Shown here: piece after piece, positions 44,360-54,053 of the stretch
Position numbering within the stretch: the first letter of the stretch is position 1
How the letters are laid out: every line of letters starts with the position of its first letter
NCBI GenBank assembly: GCA_000402655.1
Contig: AQSI01000004.1
Coordinates: 62,001-126,000 of the forward strand
From: Fidelibacterota bacterium SCGC AAA298-D23
GTDB taxonomy: Bacteria; Fidelibacterota; Marinisomatia; Marinisomatales; Marinisomataceae
Direction of reading: 5' to 3'
DNA: 64,000 nt
Translations under genes and position numbers: made by a program
Notes under the pieces: generated by a model
Databases searched by the model: none
Told to the model about the DNA's origin: nothing
The model's input: the letters and a program-made list of their open reading frames with translations, nothing else

Positions 44360-44894
44360 TTTTATATCAATTTTCCTGATTGTTGGATGTAGTTATTATT
44401 CCATGGCAGGATCAATTCCAGTAAATATAAATAATGTGTTCATTCCATTAATAGAAAATGATACTGCTGAATTTGAGATTGCAGAGAATTTAACTTCAAA
44501 AATAACGCAAGAAATTGCTATTCAAAATATTTTAAAAATTACAGATAATAGTAATAGTGATAGTACTATTCTGGGAGTAATAACCAGTGCTACGGATGGA
44601 CCTTTTACTTTTGATAGTAACGAGCAGGTAGATGAGTATCGATTTTCAATCTCGTTAAAAATTTTGTGGGTAGATAATGAGAGTGAAAAAAATTTAATTG
44701 AAAAAACATTTACAGGTTTTGGAAATTATAGTATAAATAATGACCCCTCTTCGGATGGAATAGATAATGATAACGACGGAATTCTTGATGAAAATGATGA
44801 TGATGAATTTGGAGATTCAAGAGAGTTAGCAATTAATATTGCAATTAACAAAATTGCATCAGATGTTGTAAATTCAATCCTCTCTACGTGGTAG
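44325..44894 (+). CDS. LptE-like LPS-assembly lipoprotein with calcium-type insert
   Basis: This 189-residue lipoprotein has its lipobox at Cys22 (LIVGC), then CSYYSMAGSIPVNINNVFIPLIEN (22-45), the LptE/RlpB-family opening of FCB bacteria. LptE plugs the LptD translocon that delivers LPS outward. Unusually, residues about 144-164 form an Asp/Asn-rich stretch (DNDNDGILDENDDD) resembling a thrombospondin type-3 calcium repeat. It overlaps the regulator by 35 bases and precedes asnS. Confidence 0.8.
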   Translation: MELKRKLKKIVNFISIFLIVGCSYYSMAGSIPVNINNVFIPLIENDTAEFEIAENLTSKITQEIAIQNILKITDNSNSDSTILGVITSATDGPFTFDSNEQVDEYRFSISLKILWVDNESEKNLIEKTFTGFGNYSINNDPSSDGIDNDNDGILDENDDDEFGDSRELAINIAINKIASDVVNSILSTW

Positions 44895-44900
44895 AAAAAA

Positions 44901-46190
44901 ATGAAAAATATATCAATAAATAAATTAAAAGATTTTATAGGAAAAGAAGTTCAGCTAAATGGGTGGATTTATAATCTTAGATCAGTCGGAAAGATTTGGT
45001 TTGCAATCATTAGAGATGGTACAGGTTTTGTTCAATGTGTGGTTACGAGTAATGATGTTTCTTCTGAAGTTTTTGAACTTGAATCTAATCTGACTCAAGA
45101 ATCATCTGTAATTGTTAATGGAATTGTTCAAGAGGATTCTCGTTCTGATTTAGGTGTTGAGATTTTAGTTAAAAATATGGAAGTAATTCATATTGCTGAA
45201 GAGTACCCAATTGCTTTGAAAGAGCATGGTGTAAGCTTTTTAATGGATAATAGACACCTCTGGTTACGTTCAAAGAAGCAGTACGCAATTATGAAAGTTC
45301 GTCAAAATATAATTAAATCTATTAGAGATTTTTTTGACAGTAGAGATTTTGTATTAATTGACTCACCAATGTTTACTGGAAATGCCGTTGAAGGAACTAC
45401 TACTTTATTTGAAACTGAATATTTTAATAGAACAGCTTATTTAACTCAAAGTGGACAGCTATATCAGGAAGCTGGGGCAATGGCCTTTGGAAAAACATAT
45501 TGTTTCGGTCCTTGTTTTAGGGCTGAAAAATCAAAAACCAGAAAACATTTAACAGAGTTTTGGATGGTAGAACCAGAGATGGCATTTTATGATTTAAAAG
45601 ATAATATGGATTTGATTGAGGAGTTTATTGTACACATAGTTTCTCAAAGTATTGAAAATTGTAAAGATGAGTTAAAAATTTTGGAAAGAGATATTTTATT
45701 ACTTGAGAAAGTAAAATCTCCATTTCCTCGAATAACCTACGATGAAGCTGTTAAGCTCTTGCACGATAATGATCAAGAATTTAAGTACGGTAGTGATTTT
45801 GGAGCACCGGATGAAGAGTTGATTGCTTCCAAGTTTGATAGCCCTGTTATGATACATAGTTGGCCTCATGAGACTAAAGCTTTTTATATGAAAAGAGATG
45901 ATTCTGGTAAACTTGCTTTAGGCGTGGATGTTATTGCACCAGAGGGTTACGGAGAAATAGTTGGTGGAGGACAAAGAGAAGATGATCATGACACTTTAGT
46001 TAAAAGAATTGAAGATCATGGATTGCCTTTAAGCGCATTTAAGTGGTATTTAGACTTAAGAAAATATGGTTCAGTTACTCATTCTGGTTTTGGATTGGGG
46101 CTTGAAAGAACAGTTTCATGGATATGTGGAATAGATCATGTAAGACAAACTATTCCTTTTCCAAGAACAATGGGGAGATTGGAGCCATAA
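44901..46190 (+). CDS. asnS: asparaginyl-tRNA synthetase
   Basis: This 429-residue class IIb enzyme has an OB-fold anticodon domain (VQLNGWIYNLRSVGKIWFAIIRDGTG), motif 2 (FRAEKSKTRKHLTEFWMVEPEMAF about 211-234), and motif 3 (GFGLGLERTVSWICGI about 398-413). GGGQREDDHDTL supports the Asn/Asp group; the overall length and TEFWMVEPE favour AsnRS. Overlaps the LOG-like gene by one base. Confidence 0.95.
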   Translation: MKNISINKLKDFIGKEVQLNGWIYNLRSVGKIWFAIIRDGTGFVQCVVTSNDVSSEVFELESNLTQESSVIVNGIVQEDSRSDLGVEILVKNMEVIHIAEEYPIALKEHGVSFLMDNRHLWLRSKKQYAIMKVRQNIIKSIRDFFDSRDFVLIDSPMFTGNAVEGTTTLFETEYFNRTAYLTQSGQLYQEAGAMAFGKTYCFGPCFRAEKSKTRKHLTEFWMVEPEMAFYDLKDNMDLIEEFIVHIVSQSIENCKDELKILERDILLLEKVKSPFPRITYDEAVKLLHDNDQEFKYGSDFGAPDEELIASKFDSPVMIHSWPHETKAFYMKRDDSGKLALGVDVIAPEGYGEIVGGGQREDDHDTLVKRIEDHGLPLSAFKWYLDLRKYGSVTHSGFGLGLERTVSWICGIDHVRQTIPFPRTMGRLEP

Positions 46191-46648
46191 TGAAATTTAA
46201 CGGAAGAATTGCTGTTTTCGGAGGAAGGTTTATCACAGAAGAAATTTATAACGATACCGTAGAAATTGGGAAACGAATGGCAGAAAAAAATTGGTTAGTT
46301 TTTTGCGGTGGCGGTGAAGGTGTAATGGAAGCTATTGCTAAAGGCGTATCCCACGGTAGTGGAACATGTATTGGAATCTTAAAAGATAAAGACTTTAAAA
46401 CAGGTAATGAATATCTAAGTATTCCAATTTCAACTGGATTGGATATAACTAGAAATGCCTTAATTAGCTATAATTGCGATTTAGGTGTTGCAATTTCTGG
46501 TGCCTACGGAACACTTAGTGAAATAGCCTTCACATTAGCTCAAGAAAAGCAATTAATTGCTTATAATAGTTGGGATATTCCAAAATCAATTCAAGTGAAA
46601 ACTATAGATTCTTTAATTGAGGAAGTAGATAAGTGTCTAAAGCATTAA
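46190..46648 (+). CDS. LOG-family (TIGR00725-like) protein
   Basis: The ATG at 46190 overlaps the asnS stop by one base. The 152-residue Rossmann-like protein has RIAVFGGRFI, NWLVFCGGGEGVMEAIAKGV (about 32-51) and AISGAYGTLSEIAFTL (about 103-118), close to the PGGxGTxxE motif of LOG nucleoside-5'-monophosphate phosphoribohydrolases but without its exact residues. Activity is thus uncertain. Confidence 0.85.
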   Translation: MKFNGRIAVFGGRFITEEIYNDTVEIGKRMAEKNWLVFCGGGEGVMEAIAKGVSHGSGTCIGILKDKDFKTGNEYLSIPISTGLDITRNALISYNCDLGVAISGAYGTLSEIAFTLAQEKQLIAYNSWDIPKSIQVKTIDSLIEEVDKCLKH

Positions 46649-48216
46649 ATGTTGCAGTTTGCCAATTAAACCCTACATTAGGAAATTTTCAAAAAAATAT
46701 TGATATAATTTCTAAAAACTATAAATACGCAGTAGAAAAAGGTGCAGATTTAGTGGTCTTCCCAGAAATGTCCATAACAGGTTATCCTCCTCAAGATCTT
46801 CTCAATAATAAAGAATTTATTAATCAAAATATTTCTTGCTTGAATGAGCTTACCAAATCAACAACCATTCCATGTATTTTGGGTTATGTTGATTTTGAGG
46901 ATAATAAAAAATTCAATGCTGCTGCTGTTTGCCAGGATGGAGAAATAGTTTATAAATATCACAAAATTCATTTACCAAATTATGATGTATTTGATGAAAG
47001 AAGATATTTTCATAGCGGTAATTCTATTGGAATATTTGACTTAAAAGTAAATAATTCTGATTACAAAATTGCGTTACAAATTTGTGAAGATTTATGGGAA
47101 GATGAATATGAAAGAAAAATATCAGAGGAGATTATAGAAAATGATCCTGATTTAATTATCAATATTTCAGCTTCTCCTTTTGCGAAAGATAGAAAAAATG
47201 ATAGAATGAAATTAATTCAAAGCAAATATAAGGATGCAAATTGTCCATTCATTTATTGCAATCTTGTTGGCGGTCAAGATGAATTGATTTTTGATGGTTA
47301 CTCGATGATTTTTAACAGCGAATCAGAATTAATTCAAATTGCTAATGGTTTTGAAGAGCAAATTCTAATAACTGATCTCAAAACAAAAGAATCAATTGAA
47401 AAAACTTCTCCAAATGAGCAGTTATTTAAGGCATTATCTCTAGGAATAAGGGATTATTTCATTAAAACAGGACATAAAAAAGCTGTTATTGGACTAAGTG
47501 GAGGTATTGATTCAGCGTTGGTAGCTTGCCTTGCTGTAGATGCTCTTGGTTCAAAAAATGTATCTTTGATTTCAATGCCTTCAAGGTTTTCAAGTGATCA
47601 TAGTAAAATTGATGCGAAGCAATTAGCTAAAAATCTTGATGCAAACTTTAAAACAGTAGATATTGATAGCTTATTTCAAGCTTATTTAGATATTATGAAT
47701 ATACATTTTGATGGGTCTGATCCGAATGTAGCTGAAGAAAATATACAATCAAGAATTAGAGGTAATATTTTAATGGCATTTTCAAATAAGTTTGGATCAT
47801 TGGTTTTATCAACAGGAAATAAAACAGAATTGGCGCTTGGATATTGTACTTTATACGGTGATATGAGTGGTGGGTTATCAGCCATCGGAGATTTAAATAA
47901 AACTGAAGTATATGAGCTTTCGAAGTGGATTAATAAAGATAACGAAACTATTCCTAGAAATATTATAGATAAAGAACCATCTGCAGAGCTTGCTCCCAAT
48001 CAGGTTGATCCATTTGATTATGATTTGATTAGTCCAATTGTCGATAAAATTATTTTTGGAGATGAAAATGAGCAAAATGAACAATATTTAAGCCTGAAAA
48101 AAAAGATAGATATTAATGAACATAAAAGAAGACAAGCTGCTCCCGTTCTTAGAGTAAGTAAAAAAGCTTTTGGTATTGGAAGAAGAATTCCAATTGTAAA
48201 TCATTTTAATGAGTAG
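46633..48216 (+). CDS. nadE: glutamine-dependent NAD+ synthetase
   Basis: This 527-residue protein has a nitrilase-type glutaminase half (FPEMSITGYPPQDLL with Glu, a lysine in YKYHKIHLPN, and the nucleophile in ALQICEDLWEDEYE) fused to an ATP pyrophosphatase synthetase half (IGLSGGIDSALVACLA about 283-298, LSTGNKTELALGY). It amidates NaAD to NAD+. GTG start, overlapping the LOG-like gene by 16 bases and lepA by 8. Confidence 0.96.
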   Translation: MSKALNVAVCQLNPTLGNFQKNIDIISKNYKYAVEKGADLVVFPEMSITGYPPQDLLNNKEFINQNISCLNELTKSTTIPCILGYVDFEDNKKFNAAAVCQDGEIVYKYHKIHLPNYDVFDERRYFHSGNSIGIFDLKVNNSDYKIALQICEDLWEDEYERKISEEIIENDPDLIINISASPFAKDRKNDRMKLIQSKYKDANCPFIYCNLVGGQDELIFDGYSMIFNSESELIQIANGFEEQILITDLKTKESIEKTSPNEQLFKALSLGIRDYFIKTGHKKAVIGLSGGIDSALVACLAVDALGSKNVSLISMPSRFSSDHSKIDAKQLAKNLDANFKTVDIDSLFQAYLDIMNIHFDGSDPNVAEENIQSRIRGNILMAFSNKFGSLVLSTGNKTELALGYCTLYGDMSGGLSAIGDLNKTEVYELSKWINKDNETIPRNIIDKEPSAELAPNQVDPFDYDLISPIVDKIIFGDENEQNEQYLSLKKKIDINEHKRRQAAPVLRVSKKAFGIGRRIPIVNHFNE

Positions 48217-49993
48217 TACGACAAAACCTATAAGAAATTTCTGTATTATTGCACATATAGATCATGGTAAGTCCACACTTGCCGATAGACTTCTTGAGCA
48301 TACTGGAACCATTTCAAAGAAGAAGATGAAAGATCAAGTTTTAGATAATATGGAACTCGAGAGAGAAAGGGGTATTACCATTAAAAGTCATTCGATTCGA
48401 ATTGATTATAATGGACATATTTTGAATTTAATTGATACACCAGGTCATGTTGATTTTACTTATGAAGTTTCAAGAACACTATCTGCAAGTGAAGGTGCAT
48501 TGTTGATTGTAGATGCAGCTCAAGGTATAGAGGCTCAAACTGTCACAAATTATTTACTAGCTATTGATAATGATTTAGAAATTATTCCTGTTATAAACAA
48601 AGTAGATTTGCCCAATGCCGACATTGAAAATGTTACGTCTCAAATTATTGAATTAGTTGGTTGTTTAAAGGATGATATTTTACTAGCAAGCGCTAAAACA
48701 GGAGAGGGAATAGAAGATATATTAACTACAATTATTAATAAAATTCCTCCTCCAGATGAACCAAAAAATGAAGAATTTAAAGGTTTAATTTTTGACTCAA
48801 TATATGATAGATATAGAGGAGTTGTTGCTTATGTAAGGGTGTACGAAGGTTCATTAAAAAAAGGTAGTAGAATTAAGTTTTTTGCCCATAACACACACTA
48901 TGATGTAGATGAGGTAGGCCATTTTATTATCGAAAGAAAAAAATCAGATTCTATCAAAGCTGGGGAAGTAGGATATATAATAGCGAATGTCAGAGATATT
49001 GAACATGTTTTGGCTGGAGACACAGTTACAAATTTTAACAAGCCTTGTAAAAACCCTTTACCTGGATTTCAAAAAATAAAACCTATGGTTTTTTCAGGTC
49101 TTTTTCCATCGGATGCAGGAGATTATGACGATTTACGAACTGCACTTGAAAAACTTAAGCTAAATGATGCTTCGTTATCTTTTGAACCAGAGGTAAGTGA
49201 TGCCCTTGGTTTTGGTTATAGATGTGGATTCCTTGGGTTGCTTCACATGGAAATCATTCAAGAAAGATTGGAAAGAGAGTTTGATCTTTCAATTGTTACA
49301 ACCAGTCCAAATGTAAAATATTTGGCTAATCTAAAAGACGGTTCTCAAGTTGAGGTTCAACGTCCTGCATTATTGCCTGAACCAAAATTCCTTGAAAGTT
49401 TAATGGAGCCTATTGTTACAGCAGAAATTCTTACCCCTGTTGATTATATAGGCAATGTAATGAAGATATGTGAAGAGAAAAGAGGGAAATACAAATCCAC
49501 TCAATATTTATCTAAATCAAAGGTGCAACTTATATATGAACTACCTTTAGGTGAAATTCTTTTTGATTTCTATGATAAAATGAAATCTGGCTCAAAAGGT
49601 TACGCTTCTTTTGACTACACATTTAAAGAATATCAAGCTAGCAAGCTCGATAAGCTAGATATTTTAATAAATAAAGAACCGGTTGATGCATTATCAATGA
49701 TATGTGCCAAGAAAGACTCTTATCATAGAGGTTTAGCCTTGTGCCAGAAGCTAAAGGAGTTAATTCCAAGGCATCAAATCCAGATCCCTATTCAAGCTTC
49801 AATTGGATCAAGGGTTATTGCAAGAACTAATATTGCTCCATTTAGAAAAAACGTTACTGAAAAGCTTTATGGTGGAGATGTTACTAGAAAAAATAAGTTA
49901 CTTCAAAAGCAGAAAAAGGGTAAAAAAAGAATGCGAATGATTGGAAGGGTTGAAGTTCCTCAAGAAGCCCTATTGGCAGTTCTTAAAATATAG
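48209..49993 (+). CDS. lepA: elongation factor 4 (LepA)
   Basis: This 594-residue translational GTPase has AHIDHGKSTLADRL (about 13-26), the switch ERERGITIKS, DTPGHVDF and NKVDLPNAD, then EF-G-like domains and the LepA C-terminal domain (MRMIGRVEVPQEALLAVL). It acts on stalled or mis-translocated ribosomes. It starts within the end of nadE. Confidence 0.97.
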   Translation: MSSTTKPIRNFCIIAHIDHGKSTLADRLLEHTGTISKKKMKDQVLDNMELERERGITIKSHSIRIDYNGHILNLIDTPGHVDFTYEVSRTLSASEGALLIVDAAQGIEAQTVTNYLLAIDNDLEIIPVINKVDLPNADIENVTSQIIELVGCLKDDILLASAKTGEGIEDILTTIINKIPPPDEPKNEEFKGLIFDSIYDRYRGVVAYVRVYEGSLKKGSRIKFFAHNTHYDVDEVGHFIIERKKSDSIKAGEVGYIIANVRDIEHVLAGDTVTNFNKPCKNPLPGFQKIKPMVFSGLFPSDAGDYDDLRTALEKLKLNDASLSFEPEVSDALGFGYRCGFLGLLHMEIIQERLEREFDLSIVTTSPNVKYLANLKDGSQVEVQRPALLPEPKFLESLMEPIVTAEILTPVDYIGNVMKICEEKRGKYKSTQYLSKSKVQLIYELPLGEILFDFYDKMKSGSKGYASFDYTFKEYQASKLDKLDILINKEPVDALSMICAKKDSYHRGLALCQKLKELIPRHQIQIPIQASIGSRVIARTNIAPFRKNVTEKLYGGDVTRKNKLLQKQKKGKKRMRMIGRVEVPQEALLAVLKI

Positions 49994-49994
49994 T

Positions 49995-50690
49995 ATGTTT
50001 TCTGACTATTTTTTTAAATCTAAATCTTTATTTTATAGCTTACTTGTCACTTTACCTCTCTTTATAATTTATGAAATTGGGATTTTCTTTTTGCTCCAAG
50101 CAGACATATCGTTTTCTAAAAATGGAGCAGATGTTTTAATTGAAGAATTTATTAAAATGCTAGGATTGAACGGATACTATGCAGCTAGTTCTATTTTTAT
50201 CATTGTACTTTTTTTTATTCTCTTCAATCAAAGAAAAAATTTTAAAACGTTTGATATATCCATTAAATATATTTCAATTATGATTATAGAATCTTTGCTT
50301 TATGCAGGCATTTTATTGTTAGTTCTTCAAAATATCTATCTAATTCAGGGTTCGACAGTTAATGTAATTAATAATATCATTTTATCTATTGGGGCAGGGT
50401 TGTATGAAGAGCTTATTTTCCGTTTTTTACTATTATTTATTTTAACAAAATCATTTTCATTCATTTTCAAAACCAATGAATCTTCTTCCTTAATTCTATC
50501 AATTATTTTTAGTTCAATTCTATTTTCATCATTTCATTATATTGGAATCGAGTCATTTACCCCATTATCATTTACCTTGAGGTTTATTGCAGGTGTTTAT
50601 TTATCATTGATATATATAAACCGTGGTTTCGGTATTGTTGCTTTAACTCATGCATTTTATGATTTATTTGTTATTTTTCAATTAACTTAG
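49995..50690 (+). CDS. CPBP-family intramembrane metalloprotease
   Basis: The ATG at 49995 lies 2 bases after lepA. The 231-residue protein with about seven spans has the three CPBP (Abi/Rce1-like) motifs: YEELIFR, LFSSFHY and HAFYDL, with Glu, Glu, Arg and two His as metal/catalytic residues. Family members cleave prenylated or membrane peptides; some protect against self-made bacteriocins. No target is visible. Confidence 0.9.
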   Translation: MFSDYFFKSKSLFYSLLVTLPLFIIYEIGIFFLLQADISFSKNGADVLIEEFIKMLGLNGYYAASSIFIIVLFFILFNQRKNFKTFDISIKYISIMIIESLLYAGILLLVLQNIYLIQGSTVNVINNIILSIGAGLYEELIFRFLLLFILTKSFSFIFKTNESSSLILSIIFSSILFSSFHYIGIESFTPLSFTLRFIAGVYLSLIYINRGFGIVALTHAFYDLFVIFQLT

Positions 50691-50693
50691 CCT

Positions 50694-51419
50694 ATGAAAA
50701 AAATATGTTTTCATTTGATGGTGATAAGCCAAATTTTTGCTCAAACAACTATAGATACGTTATCTGTTACAATTTATCCTGAATTCTCTTATCCTGGGGT
50801 GGCAATAGAATATAAGTTTGATAAATTTGGAAGTGATGTAATTGAATTCCCAGTATCTTCAGATATAGATTCTGTGCTTTATACAGTTTCTGGAGATGGA
50901 TTAGAATTTGAACAAATTTTGAAAACAAATGAAAATTCTTTACAAGCTATCAATCAGGATGGAAATCACACTATCTATTTATTTTTAGATAGATTTATCA
51001 AAGATCCCGGTCCAAGAAGATTTTCATATGATTTTGGGTCGAATCAAACAATTAAAACCTTTATTCTGGGAGTTCAAATTCCTTTTGCTTCAGAAGATTT
51101 TATAGTAAATGCTGAAGGTTTTGCTCTTGAAAAAGTTAGAGACCAAAATGGTCTAACATTTTTTCAGGGAATTATTAATGACTTTTCAGAATCGTCATCG
51201 TCAGAGATTGATTTAAGTTATTATAATCCACATGGAAATACGTCAATTGAATATGCCGCAAATATAAGCACTCAAGACTCTGTGGTTCAGCCACCACCGA
51301 CTGCAAGTGATAGATTTATTAGATATCCTTTTATCACTTGGGAGCCAATGATAGCCTTTTTGCTATTATCAATTATTTTAGTTGTTATCTATGAGTTTCA
51401 AAGGATTAGAGATGAATAG
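50694..51419 (+). CDS. secreted, membrane-anchored protein of unknown function
   Basis: This 241-residue protein has a signal peptide (1-16, ISQIFAQ), a beta-rich extracytoplasmic part with many aspartates and prolines, and a C-terminal span (about 219-235) with a short charged tail (FQRIRDE). It is a type I membrane topology. It overlaps the DUF4837-like gene by 8 bases. No family is recognised. Confidence 0.7.
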   Translation: MKKICFHLMVISQIFAQTTIDTLSVTIYPEFSYPGVAIEYKFDKFGSDVIEFPVSSDIDSVLYTVSGDGLEFEQILKTNENSLQAINQDGNHTIYLFLDRFIKDPGPRRFSYDFGSNQTIKTFILGVQIPFASEDFIVNAEGFALEKVRDQNGLTFFQGIINDFSESSSSEIDLSYYNPHGNTSIEYAANISTQDSVVQPPPTASDRFIRYPFITWEPMIAFLLLSIILVVIYEFQRIRDE

Positions 51420-52401
51420 AATATTTATTATTTTAATATTTGTATTTACATCACAAGCCTGTGACTATAAACGAGATTCTATTGGTGGAAACGATGATAT
51501 TGTTGTTCTTACTGCAAAGGAAGATAGAGAAAAAATAGGTTCTTTATTATCCATTGTTTTCAATGACACTCTTTTAACCCCATCTCCTGAATTATTCTAT
51601 AATATTAAATTTGCTGAACCAGAGAGCTTTTCAGCGCTTAAAACTCAGACAAATCTTGTAATTGCATCTATTGGTGATTATGAGCTAAATCCTGCAACCA
51701 AGCTAACCAAAGATTTATTAGGAGAAAGCGCATTTAATAAAACACTAAATGATATTCCTCTAATTTTATCAAGAAATCAATTCGCTAAAAATCAATTATT
51801 TATGATAATAAGTGGTAATGATTATGAGCAAATAAACGATTACCTAGTTCAGAATAGCACTTTTATAAAACAGCAATTCGATGAAAATTTTTTCAAAAAA
51901 CAAGCTCAATATTTCTTAGAAAATGAAAGACAGGAAGAACTAGAGTCAGAAATCTATAGCTCATATGATTGGACAATGAAAATTCCATGGGGATGGGAAT
52001 TGATAAAAAATGACAGTGATAAATCATTTTTTTGGATTGGACAAGAACTTCCATTTAGATGGATTGCTGTCAACTGGAGAGACGGAAATCATTTTAGCAA
52101 GGAAGATGCTTTAGAATATCTTCAAGAATTTCCTCAAGAGCATTTTAGTTCTATTAGATATAATCAAGATTATTTGAATATTGAATTTGATGATTTCAAT
52201 AATGAATCAGCTTATAGAGTTTTTGGTTTATGGGAATCAATTGATGATGCTAAAGGTGGTCCTTTTCAAGGATATATCTTTTATGACTATGAAAATGATA
52301 GAACCTTTTATATAAGTTATATAGTTTTTAATCCTGGAGGAAAAAAAGCATTTTATATGCGCCAAATGGAAATGATTGCTAAAACAATAGATATAAATTA
52401 A
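51412..52401 (+). CDS. DUF4837-like lipoprotein
   Basis: The ATG at 51412 overlaps the upstream stop and gives a lipoprotein signal with Cys at position 16 (TSQAC); a longer start at 51382 lacks this. The 329-residue protein contains an alternating region ending with WIGQELPFRWIAVNW and GPFQGYIFYDYENDRTFYISYIVF, matching the DUF4837 group of FCB bacteria. Function unknown. Confidence 0.8.
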   Translation: MNRIFIILIFVFTSQACDYKRDSIGGNDDIVVLTAKEDREKIGSLLSIVFNDTLLTPSPELFYNIKFAEPESFSALKTQTNLVIASIGDYELNPATKLTKDLLGESAFNKTLNDIPLILSRNQFAKNQLFMIISGNDYEQINDYLVQNSTFIKQQFDENFFKKQAQYFLENERQEELESEIYSSYDWTMKIPWGWELIKNDSDKSFFWIGQELPFRWIAVNWRDGNHFSKEDALEYLQEFPQEHFSSIRYNQDYLNIEFDDFNNESAYRVFGLWESIDDAKGGPFQGYIFYDYENDRTFYISYIVFNPGGKKAFYMRQMEMIAKTIDIN

Positions 52402-53112
52402 ATGAAAAACTTAGTTATCCTGCCAACTTACAATGAATCAAAAAATATTGTTAAAACTATCAATTTAGTTTTAGCTCAAAGAGATGATTTAAATATTCTT
52501 ATTATTGACGATAATTCTCCTGATGGAACTGCAAAAATTGTTAAAGATTTAAATAATGAAAAAATTTTTATAATTGAGCGTGAATCAAAAAAAGGTTTGG
52601 GCTCAGCATATGTTGAAGGTTTTTCATGGTCCTTAAAAAATAACTATCAAAAAATAATTCAAATGGATGCAGACTTATCTCACGATCCAAAAGAAATTAA
52701 TCCTATGTTGAATTTATTGGAAAGCAATGATCTCGTTATTGGTAGTAGGTATGAAGGAGGTTTGAGAGTAATTAATTGGCCTATTAGAAGGTTGTACATC
52801 AGTTATTTTGCTAATATTTATGCAAGATTAATTACTGGTGTTCCTGTTAAAGATTTGACAGCTGGATTCAAGGGTTGGACAAAAGATACTTTAGATAGAA
52901 TTAATTTTCAGGAATGTTCTTCACAGGGATATTGTTTTCAAATTGAGACTTCTTTTAGAGCTTTTCAAAAGGGTTGTAAGTTGATTGAGCATCCTATAGT
53001 TTTCACAGACCGAACAGTTGGAGAATCAAAAATGAGTAAGGCTGTAATGATAGAGGCAGTATTTAAGGTTTGGATTTTTGGTCTATGGAGATTGCTAAGG
53101 TTAAAAAGATGA
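52402..53112 (+). CDS. polyprenol-phosphate mannosyltransferase-like GT2
   Basis: This 236-residue GT2 begins NLVILPTYNESKNI and has IIDDNSPDGTA (about 34-44), MDADLSHDP (about 89-97) with the metal-binding DxD, and FTDRTVGESKM near the end, like Dpm1. It makes a lipid-linked mannose or related donor. No C-terminal spans follow. Starts right after the DUF4837-like stop. Confidence 0.92.
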   Translation: MKNLVILPTYNESKNIVKTINLVLAQRDDLNILIIDDNSPDGTAKIVKDLNNEKIFIIERESKKGLGSAYVEGFSWSLKNNYQKIIQMDADLSHDPKEINPMLNLLESNDLVIGSRYEGGLRVINWPIRRLYISYFANIYARLITGVPVKDLTAGFKGWTKDTLDRINFQECSSQGYCFQIETSFRAFQKGCKLIEHPIVFTDRTVGESKMSKAVMIEAVFKVWIFGLWRLLRLKR

Positions 53113-54053
53113 AAAGATATTATTTACCATTTGAAAAACCGCTAAAAGATTTAGATTTTGAAATTGAAAGATTGACAACATCCGAATCTGATTCAAAACA
53201 ATTAAAAGATTTAATTGTTGAAAGGGAAAATTTGGAAAAAGAAATTTTTGCAGATTTATCTCCTTGGGAAACTGTCCAACTAGCCAGACATCCAAATAGA
53301 CCTTATACCCTTGATTACATCAACGCTTGGTGTGATAATTTCACAGAATTACATGGAGACAAAGCTTTTTCAGATGACAACGCTGTTGTTGCAGGAATTG
53401 GAATCATTGAAGGAATGAAGGTCGCCATAATTGGTCAACAAAAAGGAAGAAACACCAAAGATAATATTTTTAGGAATTTTGGGATGATGAAACCTGAGGG
53501 CTATAGAAAAGCATTAAGAGTTATGAAATTAGCTGAGAAGTTTAAATTACCTATCATTACTTTGATTGACACTCCCGGCGCTGACCCAGGAATTGGAGCT
53601 GAAGAAAGGGGACAAGGGTATGCTATAGCAAATAATCTTTTTGAAATGGCTTCAATTAAAACTCAAATTTTATCAATTGTAATTGGAGAGGGAGCTAGTG
53701 GTGGTGCATTAGGAATCGGGCTTTGCGATAAGATGATTATGCTTGAGAATACATGGTTTTCTGTTATAAGTCCGGAAGGTTGTGCATCTATTTTATGGAA
53801 AGATTCCTCAAAAGCACCCGAAGCTGCTAAATCCCTAAAGCTTACTCCAAAAGATTTGATGGAACATGATATTTGTAATATGATTGTCTACGAGCCTTCT
53901 GGCGGGGCACACAGACATTTTGATTCAACCGCAGATATTCTTAAGGAAACAATTTTAAGTGAAATAAAAGAACTGCAAAAAAACTTGAGCAATGATTTCT
54001 TAGAATCTAGAGTTTCGAGATATGATAAGCTTGGTGTTTTTCGAGAAGATTAA
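53109..54053 (+). CDS. accA: acetyl-CoA carboxylase carboxyltransferase subunit alpha
   Basis: The ATG at 53109 gives a 314-residue AccA with the coiled N-terminus (FEKPLKDLDFEIERL), LARHPNRPYTLDYI (about 58-71), IGQQKGRNTKDNIFRNFGMM and TLIDTPGADPGIGAEERGQ (about 151-169). The extension back to 53070 lies inside the GT2 gene. With AccD (not here) it makes malonyl-CoA. Its TAA shares TTAA with the convergent gene. Confidence 0.97.
   Translation: MKRYYLPFEKPLKDLDFEIERLTTSESDSKQLKDLIVERENLEKEIFADLSPWETVQLARHPNRPYTLDYINAWCDNFTELHGDKAFSDDNAVVAGIGIIEGMKVAIIGQQKGRNTKDNIFRNFGMMKPEGYRKALRVMKLAEKFKLPIITLIDTPGADPGIGAEERGQGYAIANNLFEMASIKTQILSIVIGEGASGGALGIGLCDKMIMLENTWFSVISPEGCASILWKDSSKAPEAAKSLKLTPKDLMEHDICNMIVYEPSGGAHRHFDSTADILKETILSEIKELQKNLSNDFLESRVSRYDKLGVFRED

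Noticed and set aside
46118..46190. Extended N-terminus of the LOG-like protein
   Set aside because: It overlaps the conserved asnS C-terminus; ATG 46190 abuts the asnS stop and gives the usual N-terminus.
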